61,727 nt of DNA from Bacteroidota bacterium (GCA_024640255.1 JAHEFI010000013.1:1-61727); one strand, 5' to 3'; counted from the first letter of the stretch, positions 27,896 to 37,444 are shown. Program-made: numbers and translations. Notes: a model not told the origin generated them from the sequence alone.

Positions 27896-28831
27896 TTAAT
27901 GACCTTTAGCAGTAAGATATCTTTCTGCATCTAAAGCAGCCATACAACCACTTCCTGCAGCAGTAACTGCTTGTCGATAGTTTTTATCTTGAACATCACC
28001 TGCAGCAAAAACGCCTTCTACAGAAGTTTTAGTAGTACCAGGTTCAGTTTGAATATACCCTGTTTCATCCATTGTTAAGAAGGGTTTGAAGATATCAGAA
28101 TTTGGTTGGTGACCAATTGCTACGAAAAATGCACTTACAGGAATTTCTTGTGTGGTTCCCTCTTTTGTATTTTTAATTCTTACAGCTTGTACAGTTTTTT
28201 CTCCTAATACTTCTTCGGTTTCAGTATTAAAATACACTTTGATATTTGGTGTATTCAACACTCTATCTTGCATCACTTTACTTGCTCTCATTTGATCTTT
28301 ACGAACAAACATATGCACTGTAGTACACATTTTTGATAAGTAATGAGCTTCTTCTGCGGCAGTATCACCAGCACCTACAATAGCTACTTCTTTCCCTTTG
28401 AAAAAGAACCCATCACATACTGCACATGCACTTACTCCAAAACCATTCAATCTCTCTTCACTTGGTAAGCCCAACCATTTAGCACTTGCACCTGTTGAAA
28501 TAATCACTGCATCAGCTTCAATTAATTTTTCATCATCAATCCAAACCTTTTTTGGACTACAAGAAAAATCTACTTTAGTTGCCAAGCCATAACGAATATC
28601 TGTACCCATTCTTGCCGCTTGTTTTTCAAAATGCACCATTAATTCTGGGCCTTGGATACCTTCTGGGAAACCAGGATAGTTCTCTACTTCAGTAGTAATA
28701 GTTAATTGACCTCCAGGTTGAATTCCTTGATACAATAATGGTTTCATGTTAGCTCTTGCAGCATAAATAGCAGCAGTATACCCTGCTGGTCCTGAACCTA
28801 TAATTAAAATTGATACTTTTTCTGATTCCAT
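27896..28831 (-). CDS. trxB: Thioredoxin-disulfide reductase
   Basis: 311 residues from the ATG at 28831; the longer frame to 28861 runs into the rpoD terminator. FAD-binding IIGSGPAGYTAAIYAARA near the N-terminus, redox pair CAVC in SACAVCDGFFF (usual form CATC), NADPH site GAGDTAAEEAHYL, and C-terminal GVFAAGDVQDKNYRQAVTA. Reduces thioredoxin; a trxA is at 47166. Its start is 11 nt beyond the T-run of the rpoD terminator and no -7 box is visible, so it may depend on read-through. Confidence 0.95.
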   Translation of the reverse strand: MESEKVSILIIGSGPAGYTAAIYAARANMKPLLYQGIQPGGQLTITTEVENYPGFPEGIQGPELMVHFEKQAARMGTDIRYGLATKVDFSCSPKKVWIDDEKLIEADAVIISTGASAKWLGLPSEERLNGFGVSACAVCDGFFFKGKEVAIVGAGDTAAEEAHYLSKMCTTVHMFVRKDQMRASKVMQDRVLNTPNIKVYFNTETEEVLGEKTVQAVRIKNTKEGTTQEIPVSAFFVAIGHQPNSDIFKPFLTMDETGYIQTEPGTTKTSVEGVFAAGDVQDKNYRQAVTAAGSGCMAALDAERYLTAKGH

Positions 28832-28842
28832 AATAATTGCTT

Positions 28843-28879
28843 TAAAAAAAAGCCCCGACAAATTAACTTGTTGGGGCTT
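28843..28879 (-). terminator. rpoD terminator
   Basis: Minus-strand stem AAGCCCCAACAA / TTGTCGGGGCTT (one G-T pair) with a 6-nt loop and a run of eight T, 18 nt after the rpoD stop. Confidence 0.9.
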
Positions 28880-28897
28880 GTATAATTTTAAGATTGA

Positions 28898-29755
28898 TTA
28901 GCCCAAATAAGCTTTTAATGCATTACTATATCTAGCTTTTTGTAAACGCTTAATAGCACGCTCTTTAATTTGTCTAATTCTTTCTTTAGTTAAATCGTAT
29001 TTGATGCCTATTTGCTCAATAGTAACACCATTCTCACCATCTAAACCAAAATAAGCATTTACAATTTCTGCTTCTCTTGGACTTAATGATTTTAATACAC
29101 GACGAATTTCTTCTCTTAAAGAATCTTTCATTACATCTTCATCAGTATCAGAACCACCTTCTAATAAATCACCCATAGCCACATCTTCCGCTTCATGCAC
29201 TGGAGCATCTAAAGAAGTGTGTCTAGTATTAGATTGGAAAATATTATTAATCTCTGTTTCAGACATTTCCAAGATACCTGCTAATTCTTCTGTTGAAGGC
29301 TCACGCTCATGCTCTTGTTCAAATGCCATATAAGCTTTGTTCGCTTTATTGTAAGTTCCAATTTTATTCTGTGGTAAACGAACCAAACGGCCTTGTTCAG
29401 CTAAAGCTTGTAAAATAGATTGACGAATCCACCAAACCGCATAAGAGATAAACTTAAAACCTTTTGTTTCATCAAATCTTTGAGCAGCCTTAATTAAACC
29501 TAGGTTTCCTTCATTGATTAAATCTGATAATGACAAACCTTGGTGTTGATATTGTTTGGCAACAGATACAACGAAACGTAAATTGGCTTGAACCAATTTG
29601 TCCAAAGCTCTTTGATCACCCATCTTAATGCGTTGAGCCAAAGTGGTTTCTTCCTCTGGATTTATCATTGAAATCTTAGAAATCTCTTGTAAGTACTTCT
29701 CTACCGCTTGAGAATCTCTGTTAGTAATCTGTGTAGCAATTTTAAGCTGCCTCAT
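28898..29755 (-). CDS. rpoD: Primary RNA polymerase sigma factor (RpoD/SigA), short Bacteroidota form
   Basis: 285 residues and no region 1.1, as in Bacteroidota. Region 1.2 SRDSQ-like start (NRDSQAVEKYLQEIS), region 2 with GLSLSDLINEGNLGLIKAAQRFD and FISYAVWWIRQSI, region 3 VRLPQNKI, region 4 SPREAEIVNAYFGLDGE and TKERIRQIKERAIKRL. This factor reads the TTTG/TAnnTTTG promoters seen across the window. Its own promoter is a clear example (29821-29852), giving a leader of about 60 nt. Confidence 0.96.
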   Translation of the reverse strand: MRQLKIATQITNRDSQAVEKYLQEISKISMINPEEETTLAQRIKMGDQRALDKLVQANLRFVVSVAKQYQHQGLSLSDLINEGNLGLIKAAQRFDETKGFKFISYAVWWIRQSILQALAEQGRLVRLPQNKIGTYNKANKAYMAFEQEHEREPSTEELAGILEMSETEINNIFQSNTRHTSLDAPVHEAEDVAMGDLLEGGSDTDEDVMKDSLREEIRRVLKSLSPREAEIVNAYFGLDGENGVTIEQIGIKYDLTKERIRQIKERAIKRLQKARYSNALKAYLG

Positions 29756-29820
29756 GCAAACAATTTATTTATATATGGATAACGACTAAAATACTAAAAT
29801 AGTATAGTATTGTCAGTCTG

Positions 29821-29852
29821 CAAAGGTACTATTTTTCAAGTAATTAGACAAA
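29821..29852 (-). promoter_or_regulatory. rpoD promoter: TTTG-N20-TACCTTTG
   Basis: Minus strand: -33 box TTTG (complement of 29849-29852), 20-bp spacer, perfect -7 box TACCTTTG (complement of 29821-29828). Among the clearest sigma-A-type promoters in the window. Confidence 0.7.
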
Positions 29853-29913
29853 TTAATGGCCAAAAGTCGATTTACAAGATTTTTACCCCCATTTAGGCCC
29901 TTTTTGTTGAATA

Positions 29914-29947
29914 TTTGGGGCTTTATCCCCCCCTTTTTTTATCTTCG
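29914..29947 (+). promoter_or_regulatory. ltaE promoter: TTTG-N22-TATCTTCG
   Basis: -33 box at 29914-29917 and -7 variant at 29940-29947, ending 4 nt before the ltaE ATG; predicts a leaderless mRNA and rules out the longer open frame that begins at 29856. Confidence 0.5.
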
Positions 29948-29951
29948 CGAC

Positions 29952-30965
29952 ATGATAGATTTTAGATCTGATACCGTCACAAAGCCCTCCCAAGCAATGT
30001 TGGAAAAAATGCATCTAGCTCCCGTTGGAGATGATGTATTTATGGAAGATCCAAGTATCAACACATTAGAGAAATTTATATCTGAAATGTTTGGTATGGA
30101 AGCTGGTCTATTTTGCCCTAGTGGTACTATGACCAATCAGGTTGCTATCAAAACCCATACCCAGGCAGGTGACGAAGTTATCTGTGAAGAATTGTCTCAT
30201 GTTTATCAATACGAAGGAGGCGGGATTGCCTTCAATGCCGGTTGTTCGGTTAAATTATTACAAGGAAACAGAGGAAGAATTACTGCTGAACAGGTTTTGG
30301 CGGCAATCAATCCTGAAGATGTACATAAACCTATTTCTAGATTGATTAGTTTAGAAAACACCACCAATAGAGGTGGTGGCGCTTGTTATGATTTTAATGA
30401 ATTTGTGAGGATCAAAGAAATAGCCAAGGCACATAATTTACAATTACATTTAGACGGCGCAAGATTATTCAACGCCATTGTACATAAAAAAGAAAACCCA
30501 TTAGAATATGGAAAGGTATTTGATTCCATTTCTATTTGCTTAAGTAAAGGGTTAGGCGCCCCTGTGGGAAGTGTCTTGATTGGTTCTGCCGCTTTTATTA
30601 AAAAAGCAAGAAGATGGAGAAAGGTATTAGGAGGCGGAATGAGACAAGCAGGTTCTTTAGCAGCTGCTTGTTTATATGCCTTGGAAAACAATATTGAAAG
30701 ATTGGCTATTGATCATGCTAATGCATTATTGATTAGAGATGCTTTAAATGAAAAATCATTTGTTGCTTCTGTTTTAGAAGTGGAAACTAATATTGTTATA
30801 GCCAATATTACTGGAACTCAAACTGCACATCAAATAGCACAATCCTTAAAAGATAAAGGTGTATTAGCAATGCCTATGTCCCCTACTCAATTAAGATTTG
30901 TTACACATTTAGATATTAGTGAAGCTAATATTCAAGATACAATTAAAATAATCAAGCAATTATAA
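29952..30965 (+). CDS. ltaE: Low-specificity L-threonine aldolase
   Basis: 337 residues from the ATG at 29952. The open frame continues upstream to 29856, but those 32 residues (Phe/Pro-rich) are unlike the family and contain the promoter. MIDFRSDTVTKPS start, GDDVFMEDPSINTLE, FCPSGTMTNQVAI, the PLP region HLDGARLFNA and SICLSKGLGAPVGS with the PLP lysine. Cleaves threonine/allo-threonine to glycine and acetaldehyde. Followed by pgi after 9 nt, probably one transcript. Confidence 0.93.
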   Translation: MIDFRSDTVTKPSQAMLEKMHLAPVGDDVFMEDPSINTLEKFISEMFGMEAGLFCPSGTMTNQVAIKTHTQAGDEVICEELSHVYQYEGGGIAFNAGCSVKLLQGNRGRITAEQVLAAINPEDVHKPISRLISLENTTNRGGGACYDFNEFVRIKEIAKAHNLQLHLDGARLFNAIVHKKENPLEYGKVFDSISICLSKGLGAPVGSVLIGSAAFIKKARRWRKVLGGGMRQAGSLAAACLYALENNIERLAIDHANALLIRDALNEKSFVASVLEVETNIVIANITGTQTAHQIAQSLKDKGVLAMPMSPTQLRFVTHLDISEANIQDTIKIIKQL

Positions 30966-30974
30966 AGAAGGAAT

Positions 30975-32627
30975 ATGTTAGAAAGAATTAATCCAACAAC
31001 GACTCAAGCATGGTTTGTTTTGAAAAAACACCACGAAGAAGAAATGAGTCGTAAACACATGAAAGACTTATTTGCATCTGATGCAGATAGATTTAATAAA
31101 TATGCCATTAATACTGGTAAAATATTATTTGATTATTCAAAAAATATAATCACTGACAAAACCCTTCAATTGTTATTCCAATTAGCTAGTGAATGCTCTT
31201 TAGAAAAATCGATTAATGCTCAATTTGAAGGAAAAGCAATTAATGAAACGGAGAACCGCGCTGTATTGCACACAGCTTTAAGAAATTTTTCTGGTGAATC
31301 TATTTTAGTAGATGGAGATGATATTATGCCAGAAATTAAAAGAGTATTAAAGCAAATGCAAACTTTTTGCAATGCTATACATAGTGGAGAACATAAAGGT
31401 TATACTGGCAAAAAAATAAAGTCAATTGTAAACATTGGAATTGGCGGAAGTGATTTAGGTCCAGTTATGGTTACTGAAGCCTTAAAGCCTTATTGGGTTG
31501 AAGGTATTCAAGTTCATTTTGTAAGTAATGTGGATGGAACACATATTGCAGAAACATTGAAGAAAGTTAATGCAGAAGAAACCCTTTTCTTAATTGCCTC
31601 TAAAACTTTTACTACACAAGAAACCATGACCAATGCACATACTGCAAGAAACTGGTTCTTGGAACATGCAAAAGAAGAAGCACATATTGCAACGCATTTC
31701 GTGGCTTTAAGTACTAATGAAAAAGCAGTGAATGCTTTTGGTATTAGCAGTAAAAACATGTTTGAATTTTGGGATTGGGTTGGAGGAAGATACTCTTTAT
31801 GGAGTGCCATAGGTTTATCTATTGCTTTGACCATTGGATATGACTATTTTGAAGCTTTATTAAAAGGAGCTCATGATGCTGATAAGCATTTTAAGACCGA
31901 AAAATTAGAAAAGAATATTCCAGTCATCATGGCATTATTAGGAATATGGTATACCAATTTCTTTGGAGCACAAAGTGAAGCGATACTTCCTTATGATCAA
32001 TATATGCATCGATTCGCTGCTTATTTCCAACAAGGAAATATGGAAAGTAATGGTAAATATGTAGACAGAAAAGGTACTGCAGTGAATTATGCAACTGGCC
32101 CAGTAATTTGGGGTGAACCTGGTACGAACGGTCAACATGCATTTTATCAATTAATACATCAAGGAACATTAATGATTCCATGTGATTTTATTGCACCAGC
32201 TAAAAGTCACAACCCTATTGGGGATCATCACGATAAATTATTGAGTAATTATTTTGCTCAAACAGAAGCTTTATTAAATGGTAAAACACAAGCTGAAGTT
32301 GTTGAGGAATTAAAAGCTGCTAAGAAGTCTGAAAAAGAAATCGAATTTTTAGCACCGTTTAAAGTATTCGCTGGAAATAAACCAACCAATTCTTTCTTAA
32401 TAGAAAAAATTACTCCTGAAACACTTGGATTCTTAATTGCATGTTACGAACATAAAATATTTACTCAAGGGGTTATTTGGAATATTTTTAGTTACGACCA
32501 ATGGGGTGTAGAATTGGGAAAACAATTGGCTAATAAGATTCTTCCTGAATTAGGAAATAATGAACCCGTTAAAGGCCATGATAGTTCAACCAATGGTTTG
32601 ATTAACCAATACAAGTCCTGGAAATAA
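30975..32627 (+). CDS. pgi: Glucose-6-phosphate isomerase
   Basis: 550 residues, the long E. coli-like form. [13 protein letters not shown] in the first SIS domain, [13 protein letters not shown], the [21 protein letters not shown] signature, [13 protein letters not shown] with the catalytic His and the late [13 protein letters not shown] segment. Interconverts glucose-6-P and fructose-6-P. Lies between ltaE (9 nt) and a GNAT gene that begins at the base after its stop codon. Confidence 0.96.
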   Translation: MLERINPTTTQAWFVLKKHHEEEMSRKHMKDLFASDADRFNKYAINTGKILFDYSKNIITDKTLQLLFQLASECSLEKSINAQFEGKAINETENRAVLHTALRNFSGESILVDGDDIMPEIKRVLKQMQTFCNAIHSGEHKGYTGKKIKSIVNIGIGGSDLGPVMVTEALKPYWVEGIQVHFVSNVDGTHIAETLKKVNAEETLFLIASKTFTTQETMTNAHTARNWFLEHAKEEAHIATHFVALSTNEKAVNAFGISSKNMFEFWDWVGGRYSLWSAIGLSIALTIGYDYFEALLKGAHDADKHFKTEKLEKNIPVIMALLGIWYTNFFGAQSEAILPYDQYMHRFAAYFQQGNMESNGKYVDRKGTAVNYATGPVIWGEPGTNGQHAFYQLIHQGTLMIPCDFIAPAKSHNPIGDHHDKLLSNYFAQTEALLNGKTQAEVVEELKAAKKSEKEIEFLAPFKVFAGNKPTNSFLIEKITPETLGFLIACYEHKIFTQGVIWNIFSYDQWGVELGKQLANKILPELGNNEPVKGHDSSTNGLINQYKSWK

Positions 32628-33119
32628 ATGAATACAACAATTCAAATAAGACCCATTGAACCAAATGACAATATTGATTTGGCTAAAGTAATTCGTGGTG
32701 CATTAGAAGAATTTGGTGCCAACAAACCAGGAACTGTTTATTTTGATCCCACCACAGATGCTTTATTTGAATTATTCAATAATACCCCTGGCTCCTATTA
32801 TTATGTAGCTGTTATCAATGATGTTCTTGTGGGTGGCGCAGGAATTTTCCCTACAGAAAATTTACCCAATGGAACCTGTGAATTAGTAAAATTGTATTTG
32901 CATAAAGATGCAAGAGGAACAGGCTTAGGTAAACAATTATTAAATAAAGCAATGGATTGGGCAAAAGAATATGGATATAAACAAGTATACCTTGAATCCA
33001 TGCCTGAATTATCCAAAGCAGTTACTATTTATGAAAATGTTGGATTTGAAAGAATCAATCAACCATTAGGCAATAGTGGCCATTGTGGTTGTGATATCTG
33101 GATGGTTAAATCTTTATAG
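32628..33119 (+). CDS. GNAT family N-acetyltransferase
   Basis: 163 residues. GNAT fold with the acetyl-CoA loop DARGTGLGKQLLNKAMDWA (Q/RxxGxG/A type, RGTGLG) around residues 94-112 and a beta-bulge YKQVYLESMPELSKAVTIYENVGF near the C-terminus. Substrate unknown. Its ATG directly follows the pgi stop, so it is co-expressed with pgi; no metabolic link is evident. Confidence 0.85.
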   Translation: MNTTIQIRPIEPNDNIDLAKVIRGALEEFGANKPGTVYFDPTTDALFELFNNTPGSYYYVAVINDVLVGGAGIFPTENLPNGTCELVKLYLHKDARGTGLGKQLLNKAMDWAKEYGYKQVYLESMPELSKAVTIYENVGFERINQPLGNSGHCGCDIWMVKSL

Positions 33120-33121
33120 AA

Positions 33122-33607
33122 TTACCACTTATCAACTTCTTCGCTACTTAAATTATCACCAGCACTTGCAGGTGTATCTCTAGCTTCCAAAGGTTTTTTC
33201 TCGGTAATGGTTTCAGGATCAATGTCTGGAACTTCTTCAACAATTGGTGCAGCTTCTTGTACAGGAGCAGAGGTTGATTGTTGAGGTGCAGGAGTATATT
33301 CTCCATTGTGCTCAGCCTCTTCATGATTAAATGCATCAAAATCAAAATCAGGCATCAAATCTGTTTTTACAAAGTCTAATGCTTCTGTTAATGCCTTTAA
33401 AAATTTATTGAAATCTTCTTTATATAAAAATACTTTATGACGATCGTAACCATTGTCATCAAAACGCTTTCTACTTTCTGTGATTGTTAAAAAATAATCA
33501 TTAGCTCTTGTAGCTCTTACATCAAAGAAATAAGTTCTTCTTTTTCCAGCACGAATACGAGTACTATATACACTCTCTTGCTTTTTCTCATTGTTGTCGT
33601 AATTCAC
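33122..33607 (-). CDS. DUF3276 / PUR-alpha-like nucleic-acid-binding protein
   Basis: 161 residues. Residues ~10-100 hold the DUF3276 (PUR-like) domain: VYSTRIRAGKRRTYFFDVRATRANDYFLTITESRKR followed by a KVFLYKEDFNKFLKALTEALDF helix. The rest is an acidic, Pro/Glu-rich disordered tail. Bacteroidota-specific family related to eukaryotic Pur-alpha; binding of single-stranded DNA or RNA is expected but the cellular role is unknown. Convergent with the GNAT gene (2 bp); about 100 bp of AT-rich upstream region without a clear -7 box. Confidence 0.85.
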   Translation of the reverse strand: MNYDNNEKKQESVYSTRIRAGKRRTYFFDVRATRANDYFLTITESRKRFDDNGYDRHKVFLYKEDFNKFLKALTEALDFVKTDLMPDFDFDAFNHEEAEHNGEYTPAPQQSTSAPVQEAAPIVEEVPDIDPETITEKKPLEARDTPASAGDNLSSEEVDKW

Positions 33608-33710
33608 AGTCTCTCTTTTTTAATTTTTAGTTGATATCTCTAAAATATTAAAATATTATGAAAAATGAAAAAAAATAAAACAAATTTGAAAAAGCTGTGG
33701 AAAAACCTAA

Positions 33711-35528
33711 CTAAGAAGAGGATTTAGATTGTTGAGAATGATACAATTCAGCGTATAAGCCATTTTTTGCTAACAATAGTTCGTGTGTCCCTATTTCAGC
33801 AATTTTCCCATCTTCTAAATAAATAATTAAATCAAAATTAAACCCAAAGAATATTCTGTGGGTAATCATAATGGTAGTCTTATCTTCTATATAGCTTTTG
33901 AAATTATTTAAAATTGTTTGTTCGGTTTTTGCATCCACCGCACTTAAACAATCATCGAAAATAAAAATAGATGGTTTTTTAATCAAGGCTCTAGCTATAG
34001 CAACTCTTTGTTTTTGACCCCCACTTAAAGTAGTACCTCTCTCACCTATCAAAGTTTGAAATGCTTGTGGCAGGTTTTCTATTTCATGTTTCACATGTGC
34101 TGTATGCGCTGCATCAATTAAATCAGTTTCTTTTAAAATATCTTGTAAGCCAAACTGAATATTATGTTCTATGCTATCACTAAATAAGAAAACATCTTGC
34201 TGCACATAACCTATAGCATTTCTTAATGATTGGATATTCATTAAATTAATATCAATTCCGTCAATCTTTATCTTCCCATTATCTACTTCATACATCCTGG
34301 TTAATAATTGAGCTAAGGTTGATTTACCAGAACCCGTTTTACCAAGTACTAATAATTTGGTACCTGCAGGTATATTTAAATTAAAATCATTGATCGCATG
34401 TACTCCCGAATGAGGATAAGTAAAATTCACTGCATTTAATTCAATAGAACCTTTTGATGGCTTAAGATTACTTTCTGTGTTTTGAGTAATGATAGGTTCA
34501 ATAGATAAGAATTCATTTAATCTTTTTTGAGATGCTGCAGCTCTTTGAATCATGCTTGCAGTCCAACCAATGGCGCTAACTGGGAATGTTAGCATATTGA
34601 TATAAATCACAAACTCTATCACAGTACCTACTTTACTAGGATCTTCAATAGCTTGTAATCCTCCCAAATAAATGGTTAATAAAGTACTTATACCAATCAT
34701 TAATGACATTGTAGGGGTATAGAAAGCTTCCACCATTGCCAAGCTAGTGGCATTTTTTCTATACAATTCACTATTGGTTTTAAAAAAACCTAACATCGCT
34801 TTTTCTTGTACAAAAGATTTGATCACTCTAATCCCTGAATAAGATTCTTGTGCATTGGTAGTTAAATCAGATAACTGTCCTTGTATCTCTTCACTCTTTT
34901 TATTAATGACGCTATTCACAATATAAATGGTTACCGCTAAGATGGGTAAAGGTGCAAGTACATACATACTTAATCTTACATCTTTGGTGAACATATTATA
35001 TAAACAAAACCCAATCAAAGAAACAAGGTTAATTAAATACATGAGAGAAGGTCCAGTATACATTCTTACCCTACTCACATCCTCTGTGATTCTACTCATT
35101 AAATCACCTGTGCTATGTGTTTTATAAAATTCTGTATCTAATTTTTGATAATGCTCGTATACTTGATTCTTTTGGTCATATTCTATATGTCTACTCATTA
35201 CAATAATGGTTTGACGCATAAAGAACATAAATACGCCTCTTATAATAGCTAAGACCAATATGGTAACACTACAAAAAGTAATTAACCAACCAAAACTGAA
35301 TTTGAAATGCTCACTCAATCCCATGATTCCACTAATAATTAAATCAGGATGAGCTTGATCTGGTGCTTTACCTCCAGGTAATTTTTCTTGAACTAATCCT
35401 ACAACATATCCTGTAATTTCAGGTGCCAATACTGCGAGATAATTGGTTGCAATTACTAGAATAATTCCAGCAAAAAAACGGAATCTATATTTCCAAAAAA
35501 ATGGGTTTAAAGCCGCTAATTCTTTCAC
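33711..35528 (-). CDS. ABC exporter half-transporter with degenerate Walker B glutamate
   Basis: 605 residues, GTG start (no in-frame ATG fits). Six membrane helices in residues ~15-330, with an inserted extracytoplasmic loop about residues 46-78; nucleotide-binding domain from ~360. Walker A GKTGSGKS 396-403, signature LSGGQ 501-505, Walker B IFIFD 521-525, but the catalytic Glu is Asp526 (FDDCLSAVD). Such an Asp is typical of one half of heterodimeric exporters (TM287/288, BmrCD type). No partner half is nearby. Substrate unknown. A TATCTTTA near -7 box lies 15 nt upstream. Confidence 0.9.
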   Translation of the reverse strand: MKELAALNPFFWKYRFRFFAGIILVIATNYLAVLAPEITGYVVGLVQEKLPGGKAPDQAHPDLIISGIMGLSEHFKFSFGWLITFCSVTILVLAIIRGVFMFFMRQTIIVMSRHIEYDQKNQVYEHYQKLDTEFYKTHSTGDLMSRITEDVSRVRMYTGPSLMYLINLVSLIGFCLYNMFTKDVRLSMYVLAPLPILAVTIYIVNSVINKKSEEIQGQLSDLTTNAQESYSGIRVIKSFVQEKAMLGFFKTNSELYRKNATSLAMVEAFYTPTMSLMIGISTLLTIYLGGLQAIEDPSKVGTVIEFVIYINMLTFPVSAIGWTASMIQRAAASQKRLNEFLSIEPIITQNTESNLKPSKGSIELNAVNFTYPHSGVHAINDFNLNIPAGTKLLVLGKTGSGKSTLAQLLTRMYEVDNGKIKIDGIDINLMNIQSLRNAIGYVQQDVFLFSDSIEHNIQFGLQDILKETDLIDAAHTAHVKHEIENLPQAFQTLIGERGTTLSGGQKQRVAIARALIKKPSIFIFDDCLSAVDAKTEQTILNNFKSYIEDKTTIMITHRIFFGFNFDLIIYLEDGKIAEIGTHELLLAKNGLYAELYHSQQSKSSS

Positions 35529-35604
35529 TGAGTCAATTTTTGTAAAGATACATGGTACTCAACTAATTAGCATCAGTCAATTAAGTAATAAAAAGGCATT
35601 ATTT

Positions 35605-35636
35605 TTTGCATTTTTCGGTTTACTGCCCTACATTTG
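35605..35636 (+). promoter_or_regulatory. tRNA-Ser promoter: TTTG-N20-TACATTTG
   Basis: -33 box at 35605-35608, 20-bp spacer, perfect -7 box at 35629-35636. The -7 box ends only 4 nt before the first base of the mature tRNA, so transcription must begin at or within a few bases of it. Confidence 0.7.
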
Positions 35637-35640
35637 CCGC

Positions 35641-35919
<279 letters not shown>

Positions 35920-35933
35920 TAGACCCCCACTCC

Positions 35934-35961
35934 GGATGCTGGAGCGAAGCGACAGCCATCC
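35934..35961. repeat. Second hairpin downstream of the palindromic element
   Basis: GGATGCTG / CAGCCATCC with one bulged C and loop GAGCGAAGCGA. The TGGAGCGAAGCGACAGC around the loop (35940-35956) resembles TGGAGCGAGAGCAGC at 35795-35809 and GAACGAAGTGAAG at 35778-35790 within the element. The rest of the interval to 36031 shows nothing clear. Confidence 0.45.
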
Positions 35962-36031
35962 CTCTTAGACTCAATTCTAAAGTATTAACCGAAATAAACT
36001 GAATTTGAAGATAAAGTAGGTTTAAAATAAA

Positions 36032-36283
36032 ATGCCTACAATACTTTTTATCTATGGTTGGAGACTATTCTTTTATTCAAATGAGTTCAATGAACCCATT
36101 CATGTACATGTACAAAAAGGAGAAATCCAAGCTAAATTTTGGTTGATAATAGAAGAAATAGAAATTAAAGAAGCTTTTTCTTATAATTTTACACCAGCAA
36201 CCAAAAGAGAAATCAAAAAGATTATCTATCAACACTTTGATTTAATTGTTGAAGAATGGTCTAAACATTTTGAAAAGAAATGA
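36032..36283 (+). CDS. DUF4160 family protein
   Basis: 83 residues. MPTILFIYGWRLFFYSNEFNEPIHVHVQKGEIQAKFWL is the DUF4160 signature (G-x-R-x-x-F-x-S-N-E and HVHV). Small, soluble, no known activity. It overlaps the next gene by ATGA (36280-36283). DUF4160/DUF2442 pairs are common, scattered accessory couples, sometimes suspected to be toxin-antitoxin-like; here they sit beside a tRNA and an odd repeat, which suits an acquired cassette. Confidence 0.8.
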   Translation: MPTILFIYGWRLFFYSNEFNEPIHVHVQKGEIQAKFWLIIEEIEIKEAFSYNFTPATKREIKKIIYQHFDLIVEEWSKHFEKK

Positions 36284-36522
36284 ACCTAGCACAATCAAAT
36301 ACCATCCAATCAGTATCTTTTTCAGAAGAAAAATTATTGATTACTGTAAATGAAATCGACTATTCATTTTATTTAAAAGATATCTCTTTAAAGTTACTTA
36401 ATGCAACTATTGAAGAAAGAGAACATTATGAGATTTCACCAGCAAACTATGGAATTCATTGGCCATTAATAGATGAAGATTTATCCATTAAAGGGTTAAT
36501 CGATAAATCTTCATCAAAATAG
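36280..36522 (+). CDS. DUF2442 family protein
   Basis: 80 residues. Central ISLKLLNATIEEREHYEISPANYGIHWPLIDEDLSI matches DUF2442 (the ...GIHWPLIDEDLSI ending is diagnostic). Translationally coupled to the DUF4160 gene through a 4-nt overlap, so the two products are probably made in step. Its first ~35 residues form the beta-rich part with VSFSEEKLLITV. Function unknown. Convergent with the pirin gene (1 bp between ends). Confidence 0.8.
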   Translation: MNLAQSNTIQSVSFSEEKLLITVNEIDYSFYLKDISLKLLNATIEEREHYEISPANYGIHWPLIDEDLSIKGLIDKSSSK

Positions 36523-36523
36523 G

Positions 36524-37399
36524 CTAATCCTCCAACACACCAAACTTTCCTAATTCATAATCTTGGAAAGCTTGCATAATCTCTTCTCTAGTATTCATCA
36601 CAAAAGGCCCATGCGCTGCAATAGGTTCTTTCATTGGTTCACCAGACAATACTAATACCACACTATCTTCAGAAGCAGTGATTGTAAACTCTTCACCAAC
36701 ATTAGCCATTAAAGCAAAATGATCCAAAGGAACTTCTTCAGTTCCATTTACTTTTACCTCACCTTCAATAACAATTAAAGCAGTATTATAATGTGCTGGA
36801 AAACTCAAAGTAGCAGTTCCGCCTTTATTTAATTTTGCATTCATTAAATGAACTGGCGTAAAAGTTGATGCTGCACCTTTATGACCATTGTACTCACCAG
36901 CAATTACTTCAATAATTCCACCCTCTACAATTACCTTAGGCATTAAACTATTTTGAACCGCTTGGTATTTAGGAGTACTCATTTTATCCTTAGCAGGTAA
37001 ATTCACCCATAATTGTACCATTTGAAAATCACCTCCAGTTTTACTAAAACTTTCAGAATGATATTCTTTATGTAAAACGCCACTAGCAGCAGTCATCCAT
37101 TGAACATCCCCTTCTTCAATCACACCACCTCCACCACCACTATCATGATGCGCCACACTACCTTTATAAGCAATGGTTACCGTTTCAAAACCTCTATGTG
37201 GATGCACACCCACCCCTTTTGGTTTAAATGGACTTGGAGGAAAATGAAACTTAGAAGCATAATCCAACATAATAAATGGATCCATTCTTTGCATCGTTAA
37301 ACCATACCCACTTGGAATATAATTATGTACTCTAAAACCATCACCTACATAATGGGGCTCTCTTGGAGCTAAAACCATTTCAACTTGTTTAACTGACAT
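36524..37399 (-). CDS. Pirin family protein
   Basis: 291 residues from the ATG at 37399 (an ATG three codons upstream, 37408, is also possible). Bicupin: GVGVHPHRGFETVTIAYKGSVAHHDSGG contains the HxH and further His ligands of the N-terminal metal site, followed by GDVQWMTAASGVLHKEYH with the Glu-equivalent region. Bacterial pirins include quercetinase-like dioxygenases and regulators of pyruvate metabolism; which applies here is unknown. The -7 box TATATTTG lies 29 nt upstream. Confidence 0.9.
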   Translation of the reverse strand: MSVKQVEMVLAPREPHYVGDGFRVHNYIPSGYGLTMQRMDPFIMLDYASKFHFPPSPFKPKGVGVHPHRGFETVTIAYKGSVAHHDSGGGGGVIEEGDVQWMTAASGVLHKEYHSESFSKTGGDFQMVQLWVNLPAKDKMSTPKYQAVQNSLMPKVIVEGGIIEVIAGEYNGHKGAASTFTPVHLMNAKLNKGGTATLSFPAHYNTALIVIEGEVKVNGTEEVPLDHFALMANVGEEFTITASEDSVVLVLSGEPMKEPIAAHGPFVMNTREEIMQAFQDYELGKFGVLED

Positions 37400-37428
37400 A
37401 GATTTCAATTTAATTAATGTTGTAACAT

Positions 37429-37436
37429 CAAATATA
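37429..37436 (-). promoter_or_regulatory. -7 box TATATTTG of the pirin gene
   Basis: Perfect TAnnTTTG on the minus strand in the 45-bp gap after the YhcH-family gene; gives the pirin gene its own transcript. Confidence 0.45.
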
Positions 37437-37444
37437 ATGCCAAA

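Noticed and set aside
29856..29951. 32-residue N-terminal extension of the threonine aldolase
   Set aside because: The segment contains a -33/-7 promoter and unlike residues; the family starts at MIDFRSDTV.
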